In this document: positions 38,335-46,529 of the stretch, piece by piece
Numbering within the stretch: the stretch's first letter is position 1
Layout of the letters: each line of letters begins with the position of its first letter
Source: Undibacterium sp. KW1
GTDB taxonomy: Bacteria; Pseudomonadota; Gammaproteobacteria; Burkholderiales; Burkholderiaceae_D
DNA length: 64,000 nt
NCBI RefSeq assembly: GCF_009937955.1
Contig: NZ_AP018439.1
Location: 1,488,001-1,552,000, forward strand
Reading direction: 5' to 3'
Position numbers and translations under genes: made by a program
The notes under the pieces: model-generated
The model's input: only the letters and a program-made list of their open reading frames with translations
Database searches by the model: none
Told to the model about the DNA's origin: nothing

Positions 38335-38964
38335 TTATTTCGCACCCACACCTTTGAATTTTTCCGGATCAAAATCAGCAATATCGATTTTGCCGTAATG
38401 TTTTGGGGGAGTAAAAATATTTACTTTGGCATTGTCAGGTTCGCTGGCGTGGAATGATGATTCTTTTGCTTTGACCAATTGCCAGGTGTCATCCTTGCGT
38501 GAATAATTGAATTGAAATTCATTTGCCCAGCGCCAGCCGCTGCCGCCATAATGGGAAACAGTTAAACCTTTCTTGCTGGCTTTCAGGTCACCAAACGGAT
38601 CGCCCATCATGCCACCACAAGTTGAGCACAACACGATTTTGTCATTCGTCTTGACAAGTTTCAATTTACCGTCGGCCTGGCGTATGACTATATGCAAAGG
38701 GCGCTGTCCTTGTTCCATATCTTCATCCGCAGCATTTTTCTTTTGTTTTTCAAGGATGAAGACATAGTCTGTCTTGTCATCACCATTCAGGTCGGCACTG
38801 GCAAAGGCCAGTAGCTTGGTGTTGGCTGTGACAAAGGGGCGCAAATCTGGGGGAATATCCTTGCCCTCGATGTAAGTACCAGCCTGACTGAACACTGGCA
38901 GCATCCCATTGACGACGAGCGCGATTTTTATGGCGAAATTTTTGGACAGGCTGATACTTTGCAT
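38335..38964 (-). CDS. Hypothetical exported protein with calcium-loop-like motif
   Basis: 209 residues from ATG 38964 (AAAGGAAATGCC upstream). A signal peptide (KIALVVNGMLPVFSQA) precedes the mature chain. ASADLNGDDKTDYVFILEK is an FG-GAP/VCBS-like calcium-binding loop near residues 55-73. CSTCGG holds two closely spaced cysteines. The C-terminal half has YGGSGWRWANEFQFNYSRKDDTWQLVK. The whole pattern is seen in small periplasmic proteins of unknown function that bind or sense metal; no enzyme motif is present. Confidence 0.75.
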   Translation of the reverse strand: MQSISLSKNFAIKIALVVNGMLPVFSQAGTYIEGKDIPPDLRPFVTANTKLLAFASADLNGDDKTDYVFILEKQKKNAADEDMEQGQRPLHIVIRQADGKLKLVKTNDKIVLCSTCGGMMGDPFGDLKASKKGLTVSHYGGSGWRWANEFQFNYSRKDDTWQLVKAKESSFHASEPDNAKVNIFTPPKHYGKIDIADFDPEKFKGVGAK

Positions 38965-39046
38965 GGCATTTCCTTTTATCTGAAACAAAGCAGGGGAAAC
39001 GATCGTTTCCCCTGGGCGTTTTATCGCTGTTGATTGCTATAACATA

Positions 39047-40419
39047 TTATAGCTTCTTGATCTGCATGCCTTCGGTCTTGTCTTCGACTTCATAACCCAA
39101 TGCATGCAACTCTCCACGCAGACGGTCTGCCTCAGCCCAGTTCTTGGATTTGCGTGCCGCCTGACGCTGTTCAGCCAGACTTTGTACTTCTGCCGGAATC
39201 GTCAACACCGCAGGTTGCCATAGTTCCAATCCCAGGCCAAATACCTTGTCGAATTCAGTCAGCGTGGCTTTTTTGTCGGCATCCGGCAAATCGGCTTTCA
39301 ACATTTCCCATACCAGTGCCAGGGCGCGCGGTACGTTCAGGTCTTCATTGATGAAGGTTGTGAATTTTTCGCGGTATTCTGCACTGACATTGCCACCTGC
39401 TGACCATGCATGGTAAGTCTCGCGCAGGCGCTGCAAGGCGGTTTGCGCGGACAACAGGGCTTCAAAGCTGAACTGCATCTGGCTGCGGTAATGCGCAGTC
39501 AGGCACAGGTAGCGATAGGCTAGCGGGTCAATATTCTGATCCAGCAGGGTTTGCAGACGCAGAAATTCACCCGTCGATTTGGACATTTTTCCAGAATCGA
39601 TTTGCAGGAAATACCCATGCATCCAGAAGTTGGCCAGGCGGGTGCCATGGCAAGCCTGGTTTTGCGCGATCTCATTGCTATGGTGGATGGCGATATGGTC
39701 TTCACCACCGCAATGGATATCAAACCAGGGGGTCAGGTATTTGGCTGACATGGCCGAGCATTCTATATGCCAGCCAGGGAAGCCACGGCCCCATGGGCTA
39801 TCCCATTCCATTTGACGGTGCTCATCTGGTGGGCTGAATTTCCACAGCGCGAAATCAGTCGCATGCAGTTTTTCACCGAGCTCAACACGGCTGCCGGCCT
39901 TGATCGCATCACGCTTGATACGCGCCAGGAAACCGTAGTCGTCCTGTTTGCTGGTATCAAAATAAATGCCATCGCTGGTGCGGTAGGTATAACCATTTTT
40001 TTCTATGGCAGCGATGAAATCGATTTGCTCGGCGATGTGATCGGTAGCCTTGCACCAGATGGCGGGTTCCAGGATATGCAGTTTTTGCAAATCATCCTTG
40101 AAGGCAGTTGTGAAACGGTCAGCAATCTGCCAGGCAGATTCACCGGCTTTGCGGCTACCTTTTTCCATCTTGTCTTCACCATCATCACCATCGGACACCA
40201 GATGGCCAACGTCGGTGATGTTGATGACATGGCGTACGGTATAGCCATTCCATTCAAGGGCGCGGCGTAACAGGTCTTCAAACAGATAAGTACGCAGGTT
40301 GCCGATATGGGCATAGTCATACACGGTAGGTCCGCAGCAGTACAGGCCCACCCAGTCTTTGTTCAAGGGCTGAAGGGGCGCAGGCGGCGTTCCCAGTTAT
40401 CGTAGAGAAGTATGTCCAT
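39047..40419 (-). CDS. cysS: Cysteinyl-tRNA synthetase, 5' end frameshifted
   Basis: The main frame (39047-40366) carries all catalytic elements: [16 protein letters not shown] (HIGH motif and zinc Cys), [23 protein letters not shown] and KMSKSTGEF. CysRS proteins normally begin ~18 residues earlier. The expected start [15 protein letters not shown] is present at ATG 40419 in another frame, and one extra C in the C4 run (G4 at 40375-40378 on the plus strand) joins it to the rest as [16 protein letters not shown], total 457 residues. A TTG at 40366 could give a truncated protein but has no ribosome site. It charges tRNA-Cys and is essential, so a sequence error is likely. Confidence 0.93.
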
Positions 40420-40789
40420 TTGTTGTGAAAATAGCTAAGTGTGAATGTAGTAGATCGTGAAAGCGGGTATTTTTTCGGCATGGGCGGACAGGCAAGGGCA
40501 TCCCTTGCTGCGCGCAGCTTGCAGACTCAACAACAACAGTCTGAGTGGAAGTCTTGTATTTGTATAGATGCAGACATGCCTGACACTGATGTGTCGCCTA
40601 TGCAATCTTTAACATCTTGCAGGTACAAGTGGGGCATATAATTAGTCTGACTGGTTCCGTTAGGACTGAATTGAAGAAGTTCAGAGTGAGAATGTAGCAT
40701 AGATATGCACTTTTGATCAAAATTGAACTGCCTGACCAGGCTCCAGACTGGCAAAGCCAGGTGCAGCTGAAAAATAAAACGGTGCAAAA
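40420..40789. other. Intergenic region upstream of GGDEF gene
   Basis: 370 bp between the divergent cysS and GGDEF genes, no gene seen. It holds a perfect 12-base palindrome TTTTGATCAAAA at 40712-40723, 67 bases before the GGDEF start, which could be an operator. Nothing else is recognised. Confidence 0.5.
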
Positions 40790-41875
40790 ATGCAAACGAA
40801 TTATAAAGACGTCAGCGAAGAAAATTACCGCTCTCACTACACCAAGCAGGACAGGGCGCAAGTCCGTCGTGTAGTCCGTATCATGCTCTGGGCATTTTTG
40901 CCGCTGGCACTGGTTGATGTACTCTTCCATGAGTTTGATATTCCCTTGGCTATCTTGCTGCTGATGCGGCTTGCCGGATTCTCTTATTCTCTGTGGCTGA
41001 TCAAGCAATACGGCATGGAAGAGAATGTGCCCAGGCTGGACCGCTATGCGATGCACTGGATAGTTCTGGTGTTGTCGATACAATTCATCAGCAATATCTG
41101 TTTGCCACGTGATTATCTGGGCCATTACATGGTCGATGCCTGGCTTGTGCTGATGGCATTCATTTCCCTGCCTTTGGCTTTGAACATATTGCGCATACCG
41201 CTGTTCCTGTTTGTCGCAGCATCCTGTTTGCTGTTGTTGTATAAGCAATCAGGCACTTTTTCACAGGCAGCCAGTGTTTTGCTGATCATGCCTGCGGTAG
41301 CCATTACCGGCCACGCCATTGCTGCCTATGTGCACAGGTACAGGCGCAAGCTCTTGAGTGCCGAGCATGAGCTTGAAAGACAGGCAAATACTGACCCTGT
41401 TACTGGCGTCGCCAACTGGAAAGAATTCATGCGCATCTCAGACACTGAGCTGCAGCGTCACCAACGCCTGGGCAAGCAATTGTCCATGCTGGTACTTGAT
41501 TTGAGTGACTTCAAGCATATCAACGATACGCATGGGCCACAGGTCGGCGATGTGATCCTGGTCGAAGTCAGTCGCCGTGTAAAACGGGCGATGCGTGCTT
41601 ATGATTGTGTGGCCCGTTTCAGTGGCGAAGAGTTCTTTGTGCTCTTGCCTGAGGCCTCCGCCGAGGACGCTGTCAAAATTGCTGACCGTGCCCGTGCCAC
41701 GGTCGTCGCCATGCCGATTTCTGTCTCTGGCAAGGAAATGAAAGTCACAGCCACTGTCCGTACTGCTACCTTGCGTGAAGGGGATACCACATTGAGCCTG
41801 CTGCGCCGTGCGGGTGAGGGCACTGGCACACGCGAGCAGGAAGTACCGCAAAATGTTAATCTCTTGCCTGTATAA
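40790..41875 (+). CDS. Membrane protein with degenerate GGDEF domain
   Basis: 361 residues. Six membrane helices span about 30-185, then a GGDEF domain starts at TDPVTGVANWKEF. The Mg-binding Asp of LDLSDFK (237) and NDTHG are kept. The signature reads SGEEF (278-282). The inhibitory c-di-GMP site RxxD (R269, D272) is intact five residues before it. After that the pattern decays: VTATVRTAT replaces VTVSIGIA, and AGEGTGTREQEVPQNVN replaces ADEALYRAKQEGRNRV. The protein may be a c-di-GMP receptor, a weak cyclase, or a cyclase with a damaged 3' end. It is divergent from cysS. Confidence 0.85.
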   Translation: MQTNYKDVSEENYRSHYTKQDRAQVRRVVRIMLWAFLPLALVDVLFHEFDIPLAILLLMRLAGFSYSLWLIKQYGMEENVPRLDRYAMHWIVLVLSIQFISNICLPRDYLGHYMVDAWLVLMAFISLPLALNILRIPLFLFVAASCLLLLYKQSGTFSQAASVLLIMPAVAITGHAIAAYVHRYRRKLLSAEHELERQANTDPVTGVANWKEFMRISDTELQRHQRLGKQLSMLVLDLSDFKHINDTHGPQVGDVILVEVSRRVKRAMRAYDCVARFSGEEFFVLLPEASAEDAVKIADRARATVVAMPISVSGKEMKVTATVRTATLREGDTTLSLLRRAGEGTGTREQEVPQNVNLLPV

Positions 41876-41936
41876 ATGTGCTGCATATGGCAAAGCAAGC
41901 AACGAAGATTAATCTGTAATTTTGAGGATGTGCAAA

Positions 41937-42593
41937 ATGGAGTTTTACGGCGTCACTGATTTATGGACCTATGTATTGGGCGCGCTGGGCATAGTCTTGC
42001 TGCCTGGTCCTAATTCTTTATACGTATTGGCAGTTGCCACTACGCGTGGTGTGCGTGAGGGCTATAAGGGGGCAGCAGGTATTTTTGTCGGTGACAGTAT
42101 TTTGCTGTTGCTGACGGCTCTTGGCGCTGCCAGTATCTTGCGCACTTATCCAGCCTTGTTCATGGTCGTGAAGTACGCGGGTGCAGCTTATCTGGCCTGG
42201 GTAGGCGTCAATCTGATCTGGGCTGCCATACAGAAATGGCGTAACAAGACAGTGACGGTGGCAGAAACGCAGGCGACAGCTGTCAATATGCAAAACCCGT
42301 TCAAGCGTGCCCTGGTGATCAGTTTGCTGAATCCCAAAGCTATCCTGTTCTTGCTGTCTTTCTTCGTGCAATTCATAGACCCGAATTATCCGACACCGGC
42401 AATTCCTTTCCTGATACTCAGTAGTGTGGTGATGGTGTTCAGTACCACTTATCTGTCGGTATTGATTTTCCTGGGCTCGCGTCTGGCACGCAATTTCAGC
42501 AAGCGTCGCCGCCTGTCTGCCAGTTTGTCGAGTGGAGTGGGCAGCATGTTTGTCTGGTTTGGTGTCAAGCTGGCCAATGCCAGTCTGCACTGA
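41937..42593 (+). CDS. leuE: Leucine efflux protein LeuE-like (LysE/RhtB family)
   Basis: 218 residues from ATG 41937 (GAGG upstream). It has six membrane helices. The segment VTDLWTYVLGALGIVLLPGPNSLYVLAVATTRGVREGYKGAAGIFVGDSILLLL matches LeuE, including the conserved PGPN. The mid-loop FKRALVISLLNPKAILFLLSFFVQFIDP is characteristic of RhtB-family exporters. Role: inner-membrane export of leucine or similar amino acids. It is convergent with the MocR-type regulator gene and close to two other exporters, suggesting a shared theme. Confidence 0.85.
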   Translation: MEFYGVTDLWTYVLGALGIVLLPGPNSLYVLAVATTRGVREGYKGAAGIFVGDSILLLLTALGAASILRTYPALFMVVKYAGAAYLAWVGVNLIWAAIQKWRNKTVTVAETQATAVNMQNPFKRALVISLLNPKAILFLLSFFVQFIDPNYPTPAIPFLILSSVVMVFSTTYLSVLIFLGSRLARNFSKRRRLSASLSSGVGSMFVWFGVKLANASLH

Positions 42594-42627
42594 GGTTGCA
42601 ATAAGGCAGCGCTAAAAATTGCAGCGA

Positions 42628-44049
42628 TTACCTGATCTCACGTTTTAAAAATTCCCAGACACCAGGGTCAGACATCGCCGCTATGTTGATGCGCATCTTG
42701 GTGGAGGGGAGCTGGCTCGGTGAGAATAAACTGCCAGGTGCCAGCAAGTAACCCTGTTCCATGGCTTTCTCTGTCAGCTTGTTGGTGTCACAGCCCGTCT
42801 CTGTCCACAGGAACATGCCGGCGGGTGTGCGGTAGTCGACCTTCATGCCCATTTGCTCAAGACGTTTGGTGATGTCATCGCGCACCCCGTCAAGCTTTAC
42901 CCTTATGCGATCGACATGCTTGCGGTAATGTCCCTCAGACAGGATTTTATACACCACGCGCTCGCCAATTTCCGTGGTCGTCAGGGTAGACAGCATCTTA
43001 CGATCGGCCAGGCGTATTGCCAGTTCAGGTGATGTCGCGATAAAGCCTACCCGCAAATTGGCTGCCAGCGATTTTGAAAAACCACCTAGATAAATCACCC
43101 GGTTCAACTGGTCCAGCGCAGCAATGCGGGTGGCTGCCTGCACAGCCGGGCCGGGGTGCATGTCGCAATACACATCATCTTCAACGATCATGAAGTCATG
43201 TTCTTCTGCCGCTTTCAAGACCTGGAATGCCTTGGCTGCCGACAGCGAAGTCGAGGTCGGATTATGCAAGACCGAGTTGATGATATACAGCTTTGGTTTG
43301 TGCACTGCCGCCAGTTCAGCCAGTTTGGCCACGTCCGGGCCGTCATGCAGGCGTGGTATGCCTATCACCTTGGTGCCCAGGATGGCGAAAGAACCAAACA
43401 TCAAGAACCACGCCGGGTCATCGACAAAGATAGTGTCACCGGGCTGGGTGAATTCTCGTGCCACCAGATCCAGTGCCTGCGTCACACCGCTGGTCATGAC
43501 AAGTTGTTCAGGTGAGGCGGCAATTTCCAGTTCCGCCAATTTCAACTGCAATTGCTGGCGTAGCGGCAAAAAACCTTGCTGGGTACCGTAATGCAGTAAC
43601 AGGTTCTGGTTCAGCCTGCTGATGGAGCGCAAGCCATTCGCTACCAGTTCACCATCCAGCCAGTCATGCGGCAAGACACCTGAACCAGGCATTTTTTGTG
43701 GTGGCAATTGGCGAAACATATTGCGTACCAGCCACACCACATCCAGGTTTTGTGTGATGGGAGCGATTTGCGCAGTATGGGGGACATTGTTCAGCATGGA
43801 TGCACGTTCGCGCACAAAAAATCCTGCCCCCCGGCGCGACTCCAGATAACCCTTGGCAACTAGCCTGTCATAGGCTTCAACCACGGTAAAACGCGATACT
43901 TCCTGTTCGTCGGCAAACTGGCGTATCGATGGCATGCGCGCGCCTGTGCGCAGCAATTTGTCGTCGATGCGATTGGCTACGGCATTGACGATTTGCTCTA
44001 CCAGTGAGCCACCAGAATCGCGCGAGATAAAAAAAGTGGGTGTCAGCAT
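42628..44049 (-). CDS. MocR-type (GntR-HTH plus aminotransferase fold) PLP-dependent regulator
   Basis: 473 residues from ATG 44049 (GGAG 8 bases upstream). The N-terminal GntR winged helix (LVEQIVNAVANRI, GARMPSIRQFADEQEVSRFTVVEAYDRLVAKGYLESRRGAGFFV) is fused to a class I aminotransferase fold with PLP lysine in YLGGFSKSLAANLRVGF and NPTSTSLSAAK. MocR proteins sense PLP-linked amino compounds and bind direct or inverted repeats. It is divergent from an RhtB/EamA exporter pair with a 183-bp spacer carrying a perfect 9-bp inverted repeat and a direct repeat, making these exporters the expected targets. Confidence 0.92.
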   Translation of the reverse strand: MLTPTFFISRDSGGSLVEQIVNAVANRIDDKLLRTGARMPSIRQFADEQEVSRFTVVEAYDRLVAKGYLESRRGAGFFVRERASMLNNVPHTAQIAPITQNLDVVWLVRNMFRQLPPQKMPGSGVLPHDWLDGELVANGLRSISRLNQNLLLHYGTQQGFLPLRQQLQLKLAELEIAASPEQLVMTSGVTQALDLVAREFTQPGDTIFVDDPAWFLMFGSFAILGTKVIGIPRLHDGPDVAKLAELAAVHKPKLYIINSVLHNPTSTSLSAAKAFQVLKAAEEHDFMIVEDDVYCDMHPGPAVQAATRIAALDQLNRVIYLGGFSKSLAANLRVGFIATSPELAIRLADRKMLSTLTTTEIGERVVYKILSEGHYRKHVDRIRVKLDGVRDDITKRLEQMGMKVDYRTPAGMFLWTETGCDTNKLTEKAMEQGYLLAPGSLFSPSQLPSTKMRINIAAMSDPGVWEFLKREIR

Positions 44050-44070
44050 TGCATGTCTCCTGCCTATGTT

Positions 44071-44137
44071 CTGTAATGGATAGTTGACCATTACAGTGCG
44101 AATATTATCGTTTATAGTGTATTGGTACTGTATCGGT
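44071..44137. promoter_or_regulatory. Operator region of MocR-type regulator: inverted and direct repeats
   Basis: CTGTAATGG (44071-44079) and CCATTACAG (44088-44096) form a perfect 9-base inverted repeat with an 8-base spacer. About 22 bases further, TGTATTGGT (44118-44126) and TGTATCGGT (44129-44137) form a direct repeat of period 11, one helical turn. MocR dimers commonly use such arrangements. Both lie between the divergent regulator and exporter starts. Confidence 0.65.
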
Positions 44138-44232
44138 TTTTGCGTTTAGGATAGCACAACACTAAAGCAAAAACGGGAGAAATAACATGGACGGACGACA
44201 GAATTCCAGTCTTGACCGACGAGGAGAACAGC

Positions 44233-44847
44233 ATGGCAATTGATACCCTCATGGCATTTGCCCTGTTTGCGCTGGTGTCTTCGATCACACCCGGCCCGAA
44301 TAACCTGATGTTGCTGGCTTCTGGCGTTAACTTTGGTTTTCGTGCCACCTTGCCGCATATGCTGGGCATCAGCATCGGCTTCATGATACTGGTACTGGCA
44401 GTCGGTGTGGGTCTGGCGGGCCTGTTTGCGGTTTTCCCCTGGTCATATGTCGTGTTGAAATGGGCAGGGGCTGCGTATCTGCTCTACCTGGCCTGGAAAA
44501 TTGCCAATGCCGGGCCTATAGAAAGCAAGACGCAAGAAGGCGCGCACAAAGCTGGCCCCATGAGTTTCTTGAGTGCTGCTGCTTTTCAATGGATCAATCC
44601 CAAGGCCTGGGTCATGGCGCTCGGTGCCTTCAGTACCTATATCCCCGCAACCAGCGGTTTCTGGATCGTTGCCCTGGCAGCTGGTGTTTTTGCTGTCATC
44701 AATTTGCCCAGCGTAGGCTTGTGGGCATTGTTTGGTGCCAAAGTCAGGCATTTGCTGAAGGTGGAACGTAATCTGCGCATTTTTAATTATGGTATGGCCC
44801 TGCTGCTGGTATTGTCGCTTTACCCTATGCTGGTGAGTTCACAATGA
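44233..44847 (+). CDS. RhtB/LysE family amino acid exporter
   Basis: 204 residues from ATG 44233 (GAGGAG upstream). The N-terminal motif FALFALVSSITPGPNNLMLLASGVNFGFRATLPHMLGISIGF contains the PGPNN hallmark. There are six helices, with FQWINPKAWVMALGAFSTYI in the middle, typical of the family. Probable function: inner-membrane efflux of amino acids or derivatives. The stop overlaps the next start (ATGA) so it is coupled to the EamA gene. Likely regulated by the divergent MocR protein. Confidence 0.88.
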   Translation: MAIDTLMAFALFALVSSITPGPNNLMLLASGVNFGFRATLPHMLGISIGFMILVLAVGVGLAGLFAVFPWSYVVLKWAGAAYLLYLAWKIANAGPIESKTQEGAHKAGPMSFLSAAAFQWINPKAWVMALGAFSTYIPATSGFWIVALAAGVFAVINLPSVGLWALFGAKVRHLLKVERNLRIFNYGMALLLVLSLYPMLVSSQ

Positions 44848-45755
44848 CAACGGGCACGCAAATTAAAACAGGCCGGTCTGTCATGCCGGTACAAGAAAAC
44901 AAGGGTATGGCCCTTGGGCTGGTTGGTGTCATGATTTTCAGCCTGACACTGCCATTTACCCGCATGGCAGTGGCGGAACTCAATCCAGTTTTTGTTGCAC
45001 TGGGAAGGGCTGTGGTGGCAGCGTGCTGCTCGGGCGTCCTGTTATGGATGCAGGGCGCCAGCCTGCCACAACGTGAGCAAATCAAACCCTTACTGATTAC
45101 TTCTCTGGGTGTGGTGGTCGGTTTCCCTTTGTTCAGCTCTGTTGCCATGGCTTATGTGCCTGCTACTCATGGGGCTATCGTACTGGGTATCTTGCCGCTG
45201 GCAACTGCCTTGTTTGCAGCATTGCGCTTTAATGAAAAGCCGTCGCCTGGTTTTTGGGTGATGGCCGTACTCGGCAGTGGCCTGGTCATCGTCTTTGCCC
45301 TGATGCAGGGCGGTGGCTCATTCCAGTTTGCTGATCTGGCTTTATTCATCGCTGTGATCGCTGCTGCCATGGGTTATGCCGAAGGAGGGCGCTTGTCGCA
45401 AAGCATGGGCGGGCAACAGGTCATCTCCTGGGCTTTACTGCTGGCGCTACCGGTTTTATTGCCTGTGGCAGCCTGGCTGGGCTGGCATTATGGGGTACAG
45501 GCGTCTGGCCGTGCCTGGGCCGGGTTTGCCTATGTGTCAGCGTTTTCCATGTTCATAGGCTTCTTTTTTTGGTACAAAGCCCTGGCTATAGGTGGTATTG
45601 CACGCGTCGGCCAGGTGCAATTGCTGCAACCATTTTTGAGTTTGCTGGGGGCTGCTGTGATACTGGGTGAAGTGTTGACTGGCCGTGAAATCTTTTTTGC
45701 TCTGGCTGTGATCATTGTCGTTGCCCTGGGGCGGCGCATGAATATTCAACGGTGA
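44844..45755 (+). CDS. EamA/DMT family transporter
   Basis: 303 residues with ten hydrophobic segments in two EamA repeats; GMALGLVGVMIFSLTLPFTRMAVAELNPVFVALGRAVVAA begins the first. Overlap of 4 bases with the RhtB gene means translational coupling. DMT-type proteins of this kind export amino acids or metabolites (the RhaT/EamA group). It is the second structural gene of the MocR-controlled unit. No terminator is seen downstream. Confidence 0.87.
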   Translation: MTTGTQIKTGRSVMPVQENKGMALGLVGVMIFSLTLPFTRMAVAELNPVFVALGRAVVAACCSGVLLWMQGASLPQREQIKPLLITSLGVVVGFPLFSSVAMAYVPATHGAIVLGILPLATALFAALRFNEKPSPGFWVMAVLGSGLVIVFALMQGGGSFQFADLALFIAVIAAAMGYAEGGRLSQSMGGQQVISWALLLALPVLLPVAAWLGWHYGVQASGRAWAGFAYVSAFSMFIGFFFWYKALAIGGIARVGQVQLLQPFLSLLGAAVILGEVLTGREIFFALAVIIVVALGRRMNIQR

Positions 45756-46009
45756 AGCTGAGAAATCTCTTCGAGTGACCAAATTTAATCTGTCACAAGC
45801 GGTGCCGCAGGGGGTGTTAATCGCATCAGTGCAGGCTTACAATAGAGGACTGGTATTTTTGCTTGAATTTGTAATTGATACAAACAGCATCTGCCAATCT
45901 TAGGGTTTTGACTCTGCAAATTCTTGAAGTTTTGCAGAAATAATAATAAAAATTTAATTATCTCTAGTGCATCAGTGAGGGCTGCTGCGCTTTTTCCTGG
46001 AAAATAGAC

Positions 46010-46468
46010 ATGTCATTTTACGAAAAGCTTCAAGCATTAAATATCGAATTGCCTGCCGTGGCGACACCTGCTGCTGCCTACGTCATGTATGCACAAACTG
46101 GTAATACCGTATTCCTGTCTGGTCATATTGCCAAAAAAGATGGCAAACCATGGGTAGGCCAACTGGGCAAGAATATCTCTACTGAAGAAGGCAAACTGGC
46201 CGCACGTGCAGTTGCGATTGATCTGATCGCCACTTTGCAGGCAGCCTGTGGCGGTGATTTGAACCGTGTCAAACGCATCGTCAAACTGATGAGCCTGGTG
46301 AACTCCACGCCTGATTTTATTGAGCAGCATCTGGTGACGAATGGTGCTTCTGAACTCATCGGTGAAATCTTTGGTGAGCAAGGCAAGCATGCACGTTCAG
46401 CCTTTGGCGTGGCCCAAATCCCTTTGGGTGCTTGCGTAGAAATTGAAATGATCGTCGAGATCGCCTGA
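46010..46468 (+). CDS. RidA family protein (enamine/imine deaminase-like)
   Basis: 152 residues. The RidA core has TGNTVFLSGHIAKKDGKPWVGQLGKNISTEEGKLAARAVAIDLIATLQAACGGDLNRVKRIVKLMSLVNSTPDF and HARSAFGVAQIPLGACVEIEMIVEI, in which the Arg of ARSAFGVAQ matches the catalytic Arg of the archetype. RidA proteins hydrolyse 2-aminoacrylate and related enamines made by PLP enzymes. The gene precedes a PLP aminotransferase gene by 61 bases and follows the amino-acid exporters, which makes a reactive-imine clearance role sensible here. Confidence 0.9.
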   Translation: MSFYEKLQALNIELPAVATPAAAYVMYAQTGNTVFLSGHIAKKDGKPWVGQLGKNISTEEGKLAARAVAIDLIATLQAACGGDLNRVKRIVKLMSLVNSTPDFIEQHLVTNGASELIGEIFGEQGKHARSAFGVAQIPLGACVEIEMIVEIA

Positions 46469-46529
46469 TTTTGTAAAACAATAAGCTTGCCCGAGATGGC
46501 AATCCTAACCGAGAGATAGTGAGACCAGC

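Noticed and set aside
40598..41248. 216-codon minus-strand open frame
   Set aside because: Antisense to the GGDEF protein's membrane region; rich in Gln/His and without any motif.
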